Origin: JAEMQF01 sp963850525
GTDB lineage: Bacteria; Pseudomonadota; Gammaproteobacteria; Burkholderiales; Burkholderiaceae_C
Direction: 5' to 3'
NCBI GenBank assembly: GCA_963850525.1
Contig: CAWKLQ010000004.1
Location: 1,054,001-1,118,000 of the forward strand
Length of the DNA stretch: 64,000 nucleotides
The notes under the pieces are model-generated. The model did no database searches. It was not told where the DNA came from and worked only from the letters and a program-made list of their open reading frames with translations. The stretch's first letter is position 1. Each line of letters opens with the position of its first letter. The translations under genes were made by a program, and so were the position numbers. Shown here piece after piece: positions 40,836 through 48,826 of this stretch.

Positions 40836-40851
40836 GGCCGCGGATGCGGCC
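40836..40851. terminator. Hairpin between convergent pcuAC and ruvA
   Basis: GGCCGC (40836-40841) and GCGGCC (40846-40851) form a perfect 6-bp stem around the loop GGAT in the 37-bp gap between convergent genes. There is no T run, so termination is only suggested. Confidence 0.35.
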
Positions 40852-41423
40852 TACCGGGCGAGCGCCTTCAGCGCGAGTTTGATGCCCTCGGACACGCCGA
40901 CGTCGGCGGGCAAGGCTTTCAACGCGGCTGCGGCCTCACGGTCGCTGTAGCCGAGGGCGACCAACGCCTGGAGAATGTCGCCCTGCGTATCGCTGGCGGC
41001 GCTGCGCGGCGTGGTCAGCGCGTCGCCGAGTTTGCCCTTCAGTTCGAGCAACAGGCGTTCGGCGGTCTTCTTGCCGATGCCGGGAACCTTCACCAGGCGG
41101 CTGCTTTCCTGCAGGCTCACGGCTTGCGCCAGGTCGGCGACGCTCAGGCCGGAGAGGATAGACAGCGCGGTCCGTGGGCCGACACCCGAGATCTTCACGA
41201 GCAGGCGAAACGTCGCGCGCTCGTCGTGGGTGAGGAAGCCGTACAGCAGCTGCGCGTCTTCGCGCACCACGAAGTGGGTCAGCAGCGTGACGCGCTCGCC
41301 CAGGCCGGGCAGGTTGTAGAAGCTGCTCATCGGCACGTCGACTTCGTAGCCGACACCGTTCACGTCGATGAGCACCTGGGGGGGGGATTTCTCGGCGAGC
41401 GTTCCGGTCAGGCGTCCAAGCAT
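40851..41423 (-). CDS. ruvA: Holliday junction DNA-binding protein RuvA
   Basis: A 190-residue protein that forms tetramers on Holliday junctions and recruits RuvB. Domain I (OB fold) begins MLGRLTGTLAEKSPPQVLIDVNGVGYEVDVP. Two helix-hairpin-helix motifs follow: ISGVGPRTALSILSGL (about residues 78-93) and VPGIGKKTAERLLLELKGKL (about 112-131). The C-terminal domain III (ILQALVALGYSDREAAAALKAL) contacts RuvB. Length and motifs are standard. It is convergent with the copper module rather than adjacent to ruvB. Confidence 0.97.
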   Translation of the reverse strand: MLGRLTGTLAEKSPPQVLIDVNGVGYEVDVPMSSFYNLPGLGERVTLLTHFVVREDAQLLYGFLTHDERATFRLLVKISGVGPRTALSILSGLSVADLAQAVSLQESSRLVKVPGIGKKTAERLLLELKGKLGDALTTPRSAASDTQGDILQALVALGYSDREAAAALKALPADVGVSEGIKLALKALAR

Positions 41424-41465
41424 CGAGGCATTATCGGTTGCCTCGGCCGGGCCCTCGGCGTCGGG

Positions 41466-42119
41466 CTAGCGCCGGAACAAGCCGAGGCGCTGCGCCTCGA
41501 GCGCGGCTTCGGCGCGCGAGCTCACGTTGAGCTTGCGGTAAATCTGCTTCACGTAGTCGGCGATGGTGTGGCGCGACAGCCCGAGCTGCACGCCGATCTC
41601 GGGCAGCGTGAAGCCCTTGGCGACGCGCAGCAGCACCTCGTTCTCGCGCTCGGTGAGCGAGACGTGCGGAATGTTCTGCGGGCGCTCCTGGCGCCGCGTC
41701 ATCTTCGCGAAGTGGGACAGCACGCGCCGCGCGATCGACGGCGACAGGGGCGGCTCGCCCTGGCTCATGCGCTTGAGCTGCTCGGCGATGAGTTCGCGCG
41801 CCTGCTCCTTGAGCAGGTAGCCGAAGGCGCCGGCCTGCAGCGCAGGGAAGAGGTGGTCGTCGTCGTCGTGAATCGTCACGACGACCGATTGCGCTTCGGG
41901 CTGCAATTCACGAAGTTTGGCGACGACGTCGACCCCCGAACCGTCGGGCAGGCCCAAGTCGCACAGCGCCAGATCGAACTTGACTGCGCTGATCAATTCC
42001 AGCGCGTCGTGCACACGCGCCGCTTCCGACACCAGCGCCTGCGGAAAGACCTGCAGCACCAAGGCCTTGAGCCAGGCGCGAATCTCGGGCAGGTCTTCGA
42101 GCAACAGAATGCTGTTCAT
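41466..42119 (-). CDS. NarL/FixJ-type response regulator
   Basis: A 217-residue regulator. The receiver domain has an acidic start (LLLEDLPEIRAW) and the phosphoacceptor Asp in DLALCDLGLPDGSG (about residue 55), with Lys in GYLLKEQARE. The LuxR-type helix-turn-helix (about 150-210) reads LTERENEVLLRVAKGFTLPEIGVQLGLSRHTIADYVKQIYRKLNV. It follows the sensor kinase gene, whose stop is 73 bp upstream of its start, so the two form a two-component pair. The target genes and signal are unknown. Confidence 0.9.
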   Translation of the reverse strand: MNSILLLEDLPEIRAWLKALVLQVFPQALVSEAARVHDALELISAVKFDLALCDLGLPDGSGVDVVAKLRELQPEAQSVVVTIHDDDDHLFPALQAGAFGYLLKEQARELIAEQLKRMSQGEPPLSPSIARRVLSHFAKMTRRQERPQNIPHVSLTERENEVLLRVAKGFTLPEIGVQLGLSRHTIADYVKQIYRKLNVSSRAEAALEAQRLGLFRR

Positions 42120-42192
42120 GCGGCGATCTCGGAGGGGCGCGGCGACGCGAGGAATTTCATCGTAGCAGGGCGCCTGCGCGCCGCGCGGGGCT

Positions 42193-44091
42193 TCACAGAG
42201 GAAGCGTGAGCCTTATCACGGTGCCGTAGCCCGGCGCGGACTCGACGAGGCACTGCCCCTGCATCTGCTTGGCGCGGTGCTTCATGCTCGTCATGCCGTG
42301 GCCGCGATCGAGCTTGCCGTCCAACTCCATCGGAATGCCGCGCCCGTTGTCCTGCACGATCAGCCCGAATTCGCCGTCGTGCATGGCGCAGCGCACCTTG
42401 CAGCTCGTCGCGCCGCTGTGCTTGATGATGTTGCTCACCGACTCGCGCAGGATGCGCGTGGTCTGCACGAAGCTTCGCGCCGGCAACGTCTGCTGCACTT
42501 CTTCGGCAGGGCCGCGCCAGTCGATTTCGATGTTCGCCTGGCCCAGGCGCGCCACGACTTCGGCGCGCCAATCGGCCAGGGCGTCGGCGAGCAGCATCGG
42601 CTTGCCCGTCAGGCCGCGCACCGACAGGCGCATTTCTTCCAGGGCGTCGCGCGCCAGCGTCGAGATGCGTTCCGAATCGCTCGTGTGCACGATCGTCAGC
42701 AGTTTCGCGCCCAAGTCGTCGTGCAAGTCCGCGGCGATGCGTTTGCGCTCCTGCGCCGTCACCTGTTCGATGCGCGCGTCGGCCATCTGCGTGAAGTTGC
42801 GTTCGGCGTCGGCAGCGATTTCGAGCGCGCGGGCTTCGAGCTTGCGCCGGCCGAGCTCGGCGGCCTGCAAAGCCTTCGCAAAGCCCAGCAACAAGCGCAC
42901 TCCCAGGCCGATCGCAAGCAAGCTGAGGATCAGTTGCGTCGCGTCCAGCGTCGGCGGCGCCAGCCAGGCGCGCTGCACTGCGAACTCGACAATCAGCGTC
43001 GTGACGAGCATGGCGAGCGCTGCCGCCATCGGCCAATACTCGGCGCGGGGTTGGCGCCGCGTCAGCCACAGGTACTGCGCGACCACCGCGATCAACTCCA
43101 GTCCGAGCAGCGTGTTCCAAATCGATGCGGCGAGGAACAGCCGCGACGGCCCGGCGAGCAACAAGGTGAGCGGCATCACCAGGCACTGCGGCAACAGCAG
43201 CTTTTCGAACGGGCGCCAGCGCCGGCCCGCCAGGCGCAGCAAGAACAACATGCACGCGGTGGCCACCGGCACGAAGGCCGTCGCGACGACGAACTCGACG
43301 ACGGCAGCGTCGACGGGGATCTCGCTCCACCACACGCGCACCGAGAGCGCCGCCCAGCCCAGCGCGAGCCAGCCATAGGGTCGGAGGTGCGAACTGCGGC
43401 GATTCCACGAGTCGAGCAGCAGTACGGCAGCGCCCAGCACGGCGAGCACGATGCTGAGAATCTGCACGACGCCGACGTTCCAGAACGTCTGACGCGCCTG
43501 TTCAGCCGCCAGGGCGGCGCTGGGCCCGATCTGCAGCGCCGACAAGCCGGCAGCGCGCTGGCGTGCGGCGACGCGATGCAAAGCGTGGCCCTGCACCCGC
43601 AGGTCGAGCACGTTGCCCTTGGGCAGCAGGTCGGCCGCAGGGAAGTCCACGCGCTGCGGGTAGGCGCAGTGCCGCGCCGCGTGCTCTGCGGTCGGCTCCA
43701 GGGCGTGCAGGCGCTTCCCGTTGAGGTGCACCTCAACGCTCGCGCAGACGCGTTCGACGTAAAGCGTGAGCACCTCGTTCGGCCGGAACCCGGCGGGCGC
43801 GTCGAACTCGACGCGATACCCGACGCTGCCCTCGTGGTTCGGCCGGCTTGCCGCCCACTCGTCGGGCAACTTCACGGCGGTGGTCGGCGCCGCGTGCTCA
43901 GGCCACTGGCTTGCGGCGCCGGCGGGGTCCAGCGCGACCGCGTGCGCCCGCTCGATCACCAGGGTGGCCGCGCCGGCGTCACGCGCCGCGCCGCCGGCGG
44001 CAAGTGCCAACGCCGACGCCGTCAGCAGGCCCGCCGCGGGCCACAGGCGGCGAGCCATCAAGCGAAGAATCTTGCTGAGGCGGGCGAACAT
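42193..44091 (-). CDS. NarL-type membrane sensor histidine kinase
   Basis: A 632-residue kinase. A signal/first helix leads to an extracytoplasmic domain (about residues 40-190) with a beta-rich carbohydrate-binding-like or 7TMR-DISM-type pattern (VGYRVEFDAPAGFRPNEVLTLYVERVCASVEVHLNGKRLHAL). A block of about seven helices follows (residues about 215-415). The HisKA_3 box is QERKRIAADLHDDLGAKLL with the His. The HATPase domain shows RESVSNIIKHSGA (N box), VQDNGRGIP (G1) and RGHGMTSMKHRAKQM (G2). It is transcribed with the NarL-type regulator downstream. Its signal is not predictable. Confidence 0.88.
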   Translation of the reverse strand: MFARLSKILRLMARRLWPAAGLLTASALALAAGGAARDAGAATLVIERAHAVALDPAGAASQWPEHAAPTTAVKLPDEWAASRPNHEGSVGYRVEFDAPAGFRPNEVLTLYVERVCASVEVHLNGKRLHALEPTAEHAARHCAYPQRVDFPAADLLPKGNVLDLRVQGHALHRVAARQRAAGLSALQIGPSAALAAEQARQTFWNVGVVQILSIVLAVLGAAVLLLDSWNRRSSHLRPYGWLALGWAALSVRVWWSEIPVDAAVVEFVVATAFVPVATACMLFLLRLAGRRWRPFEKLLLPQCLVMPLTLLLAGPSRLFLAASIWNTLLGLELIAVVAQYLWLTRRQPRAEYWPMAAALAMLVTTLIVEFAVQRAWLAPPTLDATQLILSLLAIGLGVRLLLGFAKALQAAELGRRKLEARALEIAADAERNFTQMADARIEQVTAQERKRIAADLHDDLGAKLLTIVHTSDSERISTLARDALEEMRLSVRGLTGKPMLLADALADWRAEVVARLGQANIEIDWRGPAEEVQQTLPARSFVQTTRILRESVSNIIKHSGATSCKVRCAMHDGEFGLIVQDNGRGIPMELDGKLDRGHGMTSMKHRAKQMQGQCLVESAPGYGTVIRLTLPL

Positions 44092-44144
44092 CGGCGAGGA
44101 TTGTGCAGGATGGGGGCCGTCAAATGGGCCCGTGCACCGGCACA

Positions 44145-45176
44145 ATGCACGGCGCAGCTCCTCTTGCCTTCGTCTTGATCCTTCGCCACGCCTTCATCCC
44201 GCCCGACAACGCGCGCATCGCCCACTTGTGCGGTGCGCTCGATGAACACCTGCGCAGCATCGAAGCCGGCCTGGGCGTGAGCATCTCGCGGCGCAATTCG
44301 ACGTTCAGTGTCGAAGGCAGGCAAGCCCACGCCGAGCGCGCTGTTCTGCTGTTGCAGTCGCTCTACGAGCGCTCGCGTCGCTCGATTTCCGCCGAGCAGG
44401 TGCAGTTGGCGCTGCTGCAAGCGCAGGGCGACTTGCGCCTGCCGGTGGCGGCCAAGCGCCGGCCTGCGGCGGACCCCGAGGCGAAGCCGGCCGACGCTGC
44501 AGCGTCCGACGCGATCGTCCTGCAAACGCGCCGCCCTGACTTGGCTGGCCGCACGCCGAACCAGCAGGCGTACTTGCGCAACATCCTGGATCACGACGTC
44601 ACTTTCGGCATCGGCCCGGCCGGGACCGGCAAGACCTTTCTCGCCGTCGCCTGCGCCGTCGACGCGCTCGCGCGCAGCAGCGTGCAGCGCATCGTGCTGA
44701 CCCGCCCGGCCGTCGAGGCCGGCGAGCGGCTCGGTTTCCTGCCCGGCGACCTGGCGCAAAAAGTCGACCCCTACCTGCGCCCGCTTTACGACGCGCTCTA
44801 CGACTTGATGGGCGTGGACAAGGTGACGCGTGCCTTCGAAAAGGGCAGCATCGAAGTCGCACCGCTCGCCTTCATGCGCGGGCGCACGCTGAACAACGCC
44901 TTCATCATCCTCGACGAAGCGCAGAACACGACGCCCGAACAAATGAAGATGTGCCTGACGCGCATCGGCTTTGGCAGCAAGTGTGTCATCACCGGCGACG
45001 TGAGCCAGATCGACTTGCCGCGCACCCAGTTGAGCGGCCTGGTCGACGCGGAACGCGTATTGCGCCCGGTGCGCGGCATCGCCACGACCTGGTTCACGTC
45101 GGCCGACGTGGTCCGGCACCCGCTCGTCGCACGCATCGTCGAAGCCTACGACGCGGCGCGCGCCGATCCGACCTGA
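44145..45176 (+). CDS. ybeZ: PhoH-like ATPase YbeZ
   Basis: A 343-residue PhoH-family RNA-binding ATPase, probably working with YbeY in ribosome/rRNA quality control. The ATPase core has Walker A FGIGPAGTGKTFLAVA and Walker B NNAFIILDEAQNTTPEQMKMCLTR, with TRPAVEAGERLGFLPGDL between and GDVSQIDLP after. The N-terminal KH-like segment (GLGVSISRRNSTFSVEGR) is present. The ATG at 44145 begins MHGAAPLAFVLIL; earlier in-frame ATGs at 44103 and 44124 would add residues with no clear function. It is followed by ybeY after 7 bp in the same direction, the typical pairing. Confidence 0.93.
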   Translation: MHGAAPLAFVLILRHAFIPPDNARIAHLCGALDEHLRSIEAGLGVSISRRNSTFSVEGRQAHAERAVLLLQSLYERSRRSISAEQVQLALLQAQGDLRLPVAAKRRPAADPEAKPADAAASDAIVLQTRRPDLAGRTPNQQAYLRNILDHDVTFGIGPAGTGKTFLAVACAVDALARSSVQRIVLTRPAVEAGERLGFLPGDLAQKVDPYLRPLYDALYDLMGVDKVTRAFEKGSIEVAPLAFMRGRTLNNAFIILDEAQNTTPEQMKMCLTRIGFGSKCVITGDVSQIDLPRTQLSGLVDAERVLRPVRGIATTWFTSADVVRHPLVARIVEAYDAARADPT

Positions 45177-45183
45177 GGCCGCG

Positions 45184-45627
45184 ATGCCACGCCCGGCGCT
45201 GACGCTGTCGCTTCAATTCGCCGACCCGAGCGACCGGGCGCTGTTGCCGCGCCACAAGGTCAGACGCTGGTTGGCTGTTGCGCTGGACCGGCCGGCCGAG
45301 ATCACGGTGCGCTGCGTCGACGTGATCGAAGCGCGCAATCTGAACCACGACTACCGCGGCGCCGACCATGCGACGAACGTGCTCACCTTCGACTACGTGC
45401 AGCAGCCCAAAGTGGTCGCCGACCTCGTGCTGTGTTCCCCCGTGATCCGGCGCGAGGCTGCCGAGTTGGGGATAGCCGCGCAGGCGCACTATGCGCATCT
45501 GCTCGTGCACGGCGCGCTGCACGCGCAGGGGCTGGACCATCAAGACGATCCGACGGCGCGCGCGATGGAGGCACGCGAGAGCGAACTCCTGAAACGACTC
45601 GGGTTCGGTGACCCCTATCGACCCTGA
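45184..45627 (+). CDS. ybeY: Endoribonuclease YbeY (rRNA maturation factor)
   Basis: A 147-residue zinc metalloenzyme for 16S rRNA 3'-end maturation and ribosome quality control. The catalytic motif HGALHAQGLDH (HxxxHxxxxxH type) lies at about residues 108-118. The upstream pattern LNHDYRGADHATNVLTFDY is also typical. The length fits the family. It is the second gene of a ybeZ-ybeY operon, which in many genomes continues with a hemolysin-like (corC) gene; here hemB on the opposite strand follows instead, 19 bp away. Confidence 0.95.
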   Translation: MPRPALTLSLQFADPSDRALLPRHKVRRWLAVALDRPAEITVRCVDVIEARNLNHDYRGADHATNVLTFDYVQQPKVVADLVLCSPVIRREAAELGIAAQAHYAHLLVHGALHAQGLDHQDDPTARAMEARESELLKRLGFGDPYRP

Positions 45628-45645
45628 GGTGAGGCAGTCAGGCTC

Positions 45646-46698
45646 TCAGGCCGACTTGAGCAGGCGCGCCGCTTCCAGCGCGAAGTAAGTGAGCACGCCG
45701 TCGGCGCCAGCGCGCTTGAAGGCGAGCAGGCTCTCCATCATCACCGCGTCGTGGGCGAGCCAGCCGTTGGCGGCTGCGGCCTTGAGCATCGCGTATTCGC
45801 CGCTCACCTGGTAAGCGAAAGTCGGCACTCGGAACTCGTCTTTGACGCGGCGCACGATGTCCAGATATGGCATGCCGGGCTTGACCATCACCATGTCGGC
45901 GCCTTCGGCCAGATCGAGCGCGACTTCGCGCAGCGCCTCGTCGCTGTTGCCCGGGTCCATCTGGTAGACCTTCTTGTTGCTCTTGCCCAGGTTCGCTGCG
46001 GAACCGACGGCGTCGCGGAACGGGCCGTAGAAGGCGCTCGCGTACTTGGCGCTGTACGCCATGATCTTGGTGTGGATGTGGCCTTTGGCTTCGAGCGCCT
46101 GGCGAATCGCGCCGATGCGCCCGTCCATCATGTCGCTCGGCGCGACGATGTCGACGCCGCAGGCGGCCTGGACGAGCGCCTGCCGCGTCAGCACCGCCAC
46201 GGTTTCGTCGTTGACGATGTAGCCGGTGGCATCCAACAGGCCGTCCTGGCCGTGCGTCGTGAACGGGTCCAGCGCGACGTCGGTCATCAGGCCCAGTTCG
46301 GGGAAGCGTTTTTTGAGCTCGCGAACGACGCTGGGAATCAGCCCGTCGGGGTTCAGCGCTTCGCGGCCGTCGTCGGTCTTGAGTGCAGGCTCGAGCACGG
46401 GGAACAGCGCCATCACCGGAATCCCGAGGTCCAGGCATTCCTGCGCGACGGGAAGCAAGCGGTCCAGGGTGCGCCGCTGCACGCCGGGCATCGACGCCAC
46501 GTCTTGCACGACGCCGTTGCCGGCGAGCACGAACACGGGAAGGATCAGGTCCGACGCGTGCAGGCGCGACTCGCGCACCAGGGCGCGGCTGAATTCGTCG
46601 CGACGCAGGCGGCGCGGGCGGCTGGCGGGGTAGGGGGCGGGGGTTTGCACAGGGCTCGAACTCGAATCAGGATCTCGGGGCGAACTAAGCGTTTCCAC
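45646..46698 (-). CDS. hemB: Delta-aminolevulinic acid dehydratase (porphobilinogen synthase)
   Basis: A 350-residue enzyme that condenses two 5-aminolevulinate molecules to porphobilinogen in haem synthesis. Catalytic lysines are in HTKIMAYSAKYASAFYGP and VMVKPGMPYLDI, with IVAPSDMMDGRI between. The metal site reads ALDPFTTHGQDG, without the Cys triad of zinc-type enzymes, so it is the Mg2+-dependent type like that of Pseudomonas. The start used is GTG 46698; another GTG at 46650 (before QTPAPYPASRPRR) would remove a Ser/Pro-rich stretch and is equally plausible. It is divergent from a HemJ-like gene across a 186-bp region with hairpins. Confidence 0.95.
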   Translation of the reverse strand: METLSSPRDPDSSSSPVQTPAPYPASRPRRLRRDEFSRALVRESRLHASDLILPVFVLAGNGVVQDVASMPGVQRRTLDRLLPVAQECLDLGIPVMALFPVLEPALKTDDGREALNPDGLIPSVVRELKKRFPELGLMTDVALDPFTTHGQDGLLDATGYIVNDETVAVLTRQALVQAACGVDIVAPSDMMDGRIGAIRQALEAKGHIHTKIMAYSAKYASAFYGPFRDAVGSAANLGKSNKKVYQMDPGNSDEALREVALDLAEGADMVMVKPGMPYLDIVRRVKDEFRVPTFAYQVSGEYAMLKAAAANGWLAHDAVMMESLLAFKRAGADGVLTYFALEAARLLKSA

Positions 46699-46773
46699 GG
46701 GCCCGAGGCACCTAGGAAAACGCGTTGCATCTGCTAAAGTCGCCGTTGAATGATAGCCGCAAGGTGGTCATTC

Positions 46774-46857
46774 CCTGCTTTTCCTCCCTGAGCAGGCGCC
46801 TTACCGTGATGACAGCGTTAAGGCTTTCAAAGCCCTGGCCCTGCGGTCAGGGCTTTT
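46774..46857 (+). ncRNA. Candidate structured small RNA or leader with intrinsic terminator
   Basis: Three consecutive stem-loops lie in the hemB to hemJ-like gap. Stem 1 is CCTGC/GCAGG (46774-46778 with 46792-46796). Stem 2 is GCCTTA/TAAGGC (46798-46803 with 46819-46824). Stem 3 is AAAGCCCTG/CAGGGCTTT (46829-46837 with 46848-46856), followed by T-rich sequence, like an intrinsic terminator. The next gene's ATG comes 28 bases later with its own -10-like box, so the hairpins read as a separate short transcript or an attenuator. I do not recognise a known RNA family. Compensatory changes in related genomes are needed to support it. Confidence 0.45.
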
Positions 46858-46862
46858 CTTTT
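46829..46862 (+). terminator. Rho-independent terminator of the candidate small RNA
   Basis: AAAGCCCTG and CAGGGCTTT form a 9-bp stem with a 10-base loop, followed by TTCTTTTT. It is the clearest terminator in this half of the window. Confidence 0.7.
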
Positions 46863-46872
46863 TCACGCCCGC

Positions 46873-46878
46873 CATAAT
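46873..46878 (+). promoter_or_regulatory. -10 box of the HemJ-like gene
   Basis: CATAAT ends six bases before the ATG at 46885, and it lies after the terminator hairpin. It is the same close spacing as at apaG and rpe. Confidence 0.5.
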
Positions 46879-46884
46879 CCGCCG

Positions 46885-47307
46885 ATGCTGTGGCTCAAGG
46901 CCTTTCACATCGTCTTCGTGGCGAGCTGGTTTGCCGGCCTGTTCTACCTGCCGCGCCTGTTCGTCAACCTTGCGACCGTGCCAGCCGACAGCCACGCCGA
47001 GCGCGAGCGCTTGCTCATGATGGCGCGCAAGTTGTACCGCTTTTCCGGCGGACTCATGGCCGTGGCGCTGATCTTGGGCGCCTGGTTGTGGCTGGGGTTC
47101 TTTTGGGGCCAGGTTGGCGCGTGGCTTTACGTGAAGCTGGTCTTCGTCGCTGCGGCAATCGGCTACCACCATACGTGCCGCTCGCTGCTGCGCGGCTTCG
47201 AGCAGCTCGCGAACCGGCGCAGCGAACGCTGGTTCAGGGTCTTCAATGAAGTCTCCGTGCTGATCTTCACCGCCATCGTCGTCTTGGCAGTGGTCAAGCC
47301 GTTCTAG
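46885..47307 (+). CDS. hemJ: HemJ-like protoporphyrinogen IX oxidase (CopD-family membrane protein)
   Basis: A 140-residue integral membrane protein with four helices. The family patterns are WLKAFHIVFVASWFAGLFYLPRLFVNL with a conserved His, YRFSGGLMAVALILGAWLW, and YVKLVFVAAAIGYHHTCRSLL with a second His cluster. These match the small HemJ/YqhI-type enzymes that oxidise protoporphyrinogen IX in many proteobacteria. Its place beside hemB supports a haem role. The CopD superfamily is related, so a copper role cannot be fully excluded. Confidence 0.87.
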   Translation: MLWLKAFHIVFVASWFAGLFYLPRLFVNLATVPADSHAERERLLMMARKLYRFSGGLMAVALILGAWLWLGFFWGQVGAWLYVKLVFVAAAIGYHHTCRSLLRGFEQLANRRSERWFRVFNEVSVLIFTAIVVLAVVKPF

Positions 47308-47327
47308 GCCACGGTTTCGCTCGACGC

Positions 47328-48488
47328 ATGGGTGCCCGGCATCGCAGCTCTGCCGCCCCGCTGGCGCTGATCGTTGCGGCGCTGATCGTCTACGCCAGCC
47401 TCTACCCGTTCGACGATTGGCGCGCCATCGACGCCAACCCGTTCGCTTTTCTGCTCTTGCCGCTGCCGCGCTGGTGGACCGGCTTTGACGTCGGCGCGAA
47501 TCTGCTGGGCTACATGCCGCTCGGCGCGATGCTCTTCGGTGCCCTGGTGCGCAGCCACGTGCCGGCGCGGCGTTCGATCCGCATGGCCTGGCTGACTGCG
47601 GTTTTGCTCTCGCTGTGCATGGAGGTCACGCAGAACTATTTGCCGCGCCGCGTCGCGTCGAACCTCGACTTTGCACTCAACAGCGTGGGCGCCGGGCTCG
47701 GTGTTGCCGTCGCGCTGGCGATGCATCGGCGCGGCTGGGTGGAGCGCTGGCAACAACTGCGCGACCGCTGGTTCATCCCGAACAGCGCCGGCGGCCTGGC
47801 CCTGCTGATCACCTGGCCGATGGGGTTGTTGATCCCTACCCCCGTCGCGCTCGGCGTCGGCCGGATCCTGCCGCGCGTGAATGAACTGTTCTCGGACGCT
47901 CTGCAAGGCACACCGATTGCGGCCTGGTTCGCCGCACCGCTCTGGGTGGCCCAGGACTTTCTGCCGCAATCGGCGATGGCCGAAGTCGCGACGGTCGCGC
48001 TGGGCCTGCTCGCCCCCTGCCTGCTCGCCTTCACGATCACGCCGTCCGGCTGGCGCCGACCGACGCTGGTGCCGGTGCTCGCCGCTCTGGGCATCGCGAC
48101 GACGACCTTGTCGACCGCGCTGAATTTTGCCCCGCAGCACGCCTTGGCGTGGTTCACCGATCAGTTCTGGCTGGGCCTGGTGGGCGGCGCCTTGCTCGCG
48201 TTGTTGGCAAGCCGGCTCGCCGCGCGCACCTGCGTCGCGCTCGGGCTGATGGGTTTGACGGCGCTCATCGTGGCGGTTTCCCAGGCGCCTGCCGACCCCT
48301 ACTTCGCGCAAAGCCTTCAGGCGTGGGAGCAGGGTGACTTCATTCGTTTCCACGGCGCCGCGCAGTGGATCGGTTGGCTTTGGCCTTTTGTCGCGCTGGG
48401 CTATCTGCTGCTGCGCACGGTGCGCTCCGAGCGCGAGGCGGTGCAGAGCGCTCGGGCCAGCGTGCCCCCCATAGAATCGTTGCAATGA
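47328..48488 (+). CDS. VanZ-family membrane protein
   Basis: A 386-residue protein with about nine hydrophobic segments. The N-terminal half holds the VanZ pattern: ALIVYASLYPFDDWR, a helix with FDVGANLLGYMPLGAML, SLCMEVTQNYLPRRVASNLDFALNSVGAGLG. VanZ proteins are linked to low-level glycopeptide resistance in enterococci, but in proteobacteria their role is unknown. The C-terminal 220 residues add further helices that are not in classical VanZ, so it may be a longer subfamily. The ferredoxin gene overlaps its stop by four bases (ATGA). Confidence 0.8.
   Translation: MGARHRSSAAPLALIVAALIVYASLYPFDDWRAIDANPFAFLLLPLPRWWTGFDVGANLLGYMPLGAMLFGALVRSHVPARRSIRMAWLTAVLLSLCMEVTQNYLPRRVASNLDFALNSVGAGLGVAVALAMHRRGWVERWQQLRDRWFIPNSAGGLALLITWPMGLLIPTPVALGVGRILPRVNELFSDALQGTPIAAWFAAPLWVAQDFLPQSAMAEVATVALGLLAPCLLAFTITPSGWRRPTLVPVLAALGIATTTLSTALNFAPQHALAWFTDQFWLGLVGGALLALLASRLAARTCVALGLMGLTALIVAVSQAPADPYFAQSLQAWEQGDFIRFHGAAQWIGWLWPFVALGYLLLRTVRSEREAVQSARASVPPIESLQ
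48472..48477 (+). promoter_or_regulatory. -10 box before the ferredoxin gene
   Basis: TAGAAT lies within the VanZ coding end and ends seven bases before the ferredoxin ATG at 48485. It would let the ferredoxin gene be transcribed separately as a leaderless message. Confidence 0.45.
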
Positions 48489-48811
48489 GCTATTACGCGC
48501 GACACATATTTTTCTGCCTGAACCAGCGCGACAACGGTGAAGCGTCTTGCTCGCAGCACCGGGCGCAGGCGGGGTTCGACCGCTGCAAACAGCGCATCAA
48601 GGGCGAACAGCTGAACGGGGCGGGCGGCGTGCGCGTCAACAAGGCGGGCTGTCTGGACCGCTGCGCCGGCGGGCCGGTCGCCGTGGTCTACCCGGAGGCG
48701 GTGTGGTACACGTACGTCGATGAACACGACATCGACGAGATCGTCGACTCCCACTTGAAGAACGGCAAGGTTGTGCAACGCCTGCTGCTGCCCGCCGATG
48801 TCGGGCGCTGA
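48485..48811 (+). CDS. Thioredoxin-like [2Fe-2S] ferredoxin
   Basis: A 108-residue electron carrier of the thioredoxin-fold [2Fe-2S] type. The cysteines are arranged as C11-X10-C22, then C34, C56-X3-C60 in IFFCLNQRDNGEASC and NKAGCLDRCAGGP. The final EAVWYTYVDEHDIDEIVDSHL is typical of the family. Such ferredoxins serve iron-sulfur or redox enzymes, with partners that vary by host. It overlaps the VanZ stop and precedes the hydrolase gene by 15 bp, so it is part of the run through dacC. Confidence 0.92.
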   Translation: MSYYARHIFFCLNQRDNGEASCSQHRAQAGFDRCKQRIKGEQLNGAGGVRVNKAGCLDRCAGGPVAVVYPEAVWYTYVDEHDIDEIVDSHLKNGKVVQRLLLPADVGR

Positions 48812-48826
48812 GTTTTCGCCGAAGGA

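Noticed and set aside
42277..44178. Long plus-strand open frames opposite the sensor kinase.
   Set aside because: The minus strand encodes a kinase with all motifs; the opposite frames have compositional bias only.
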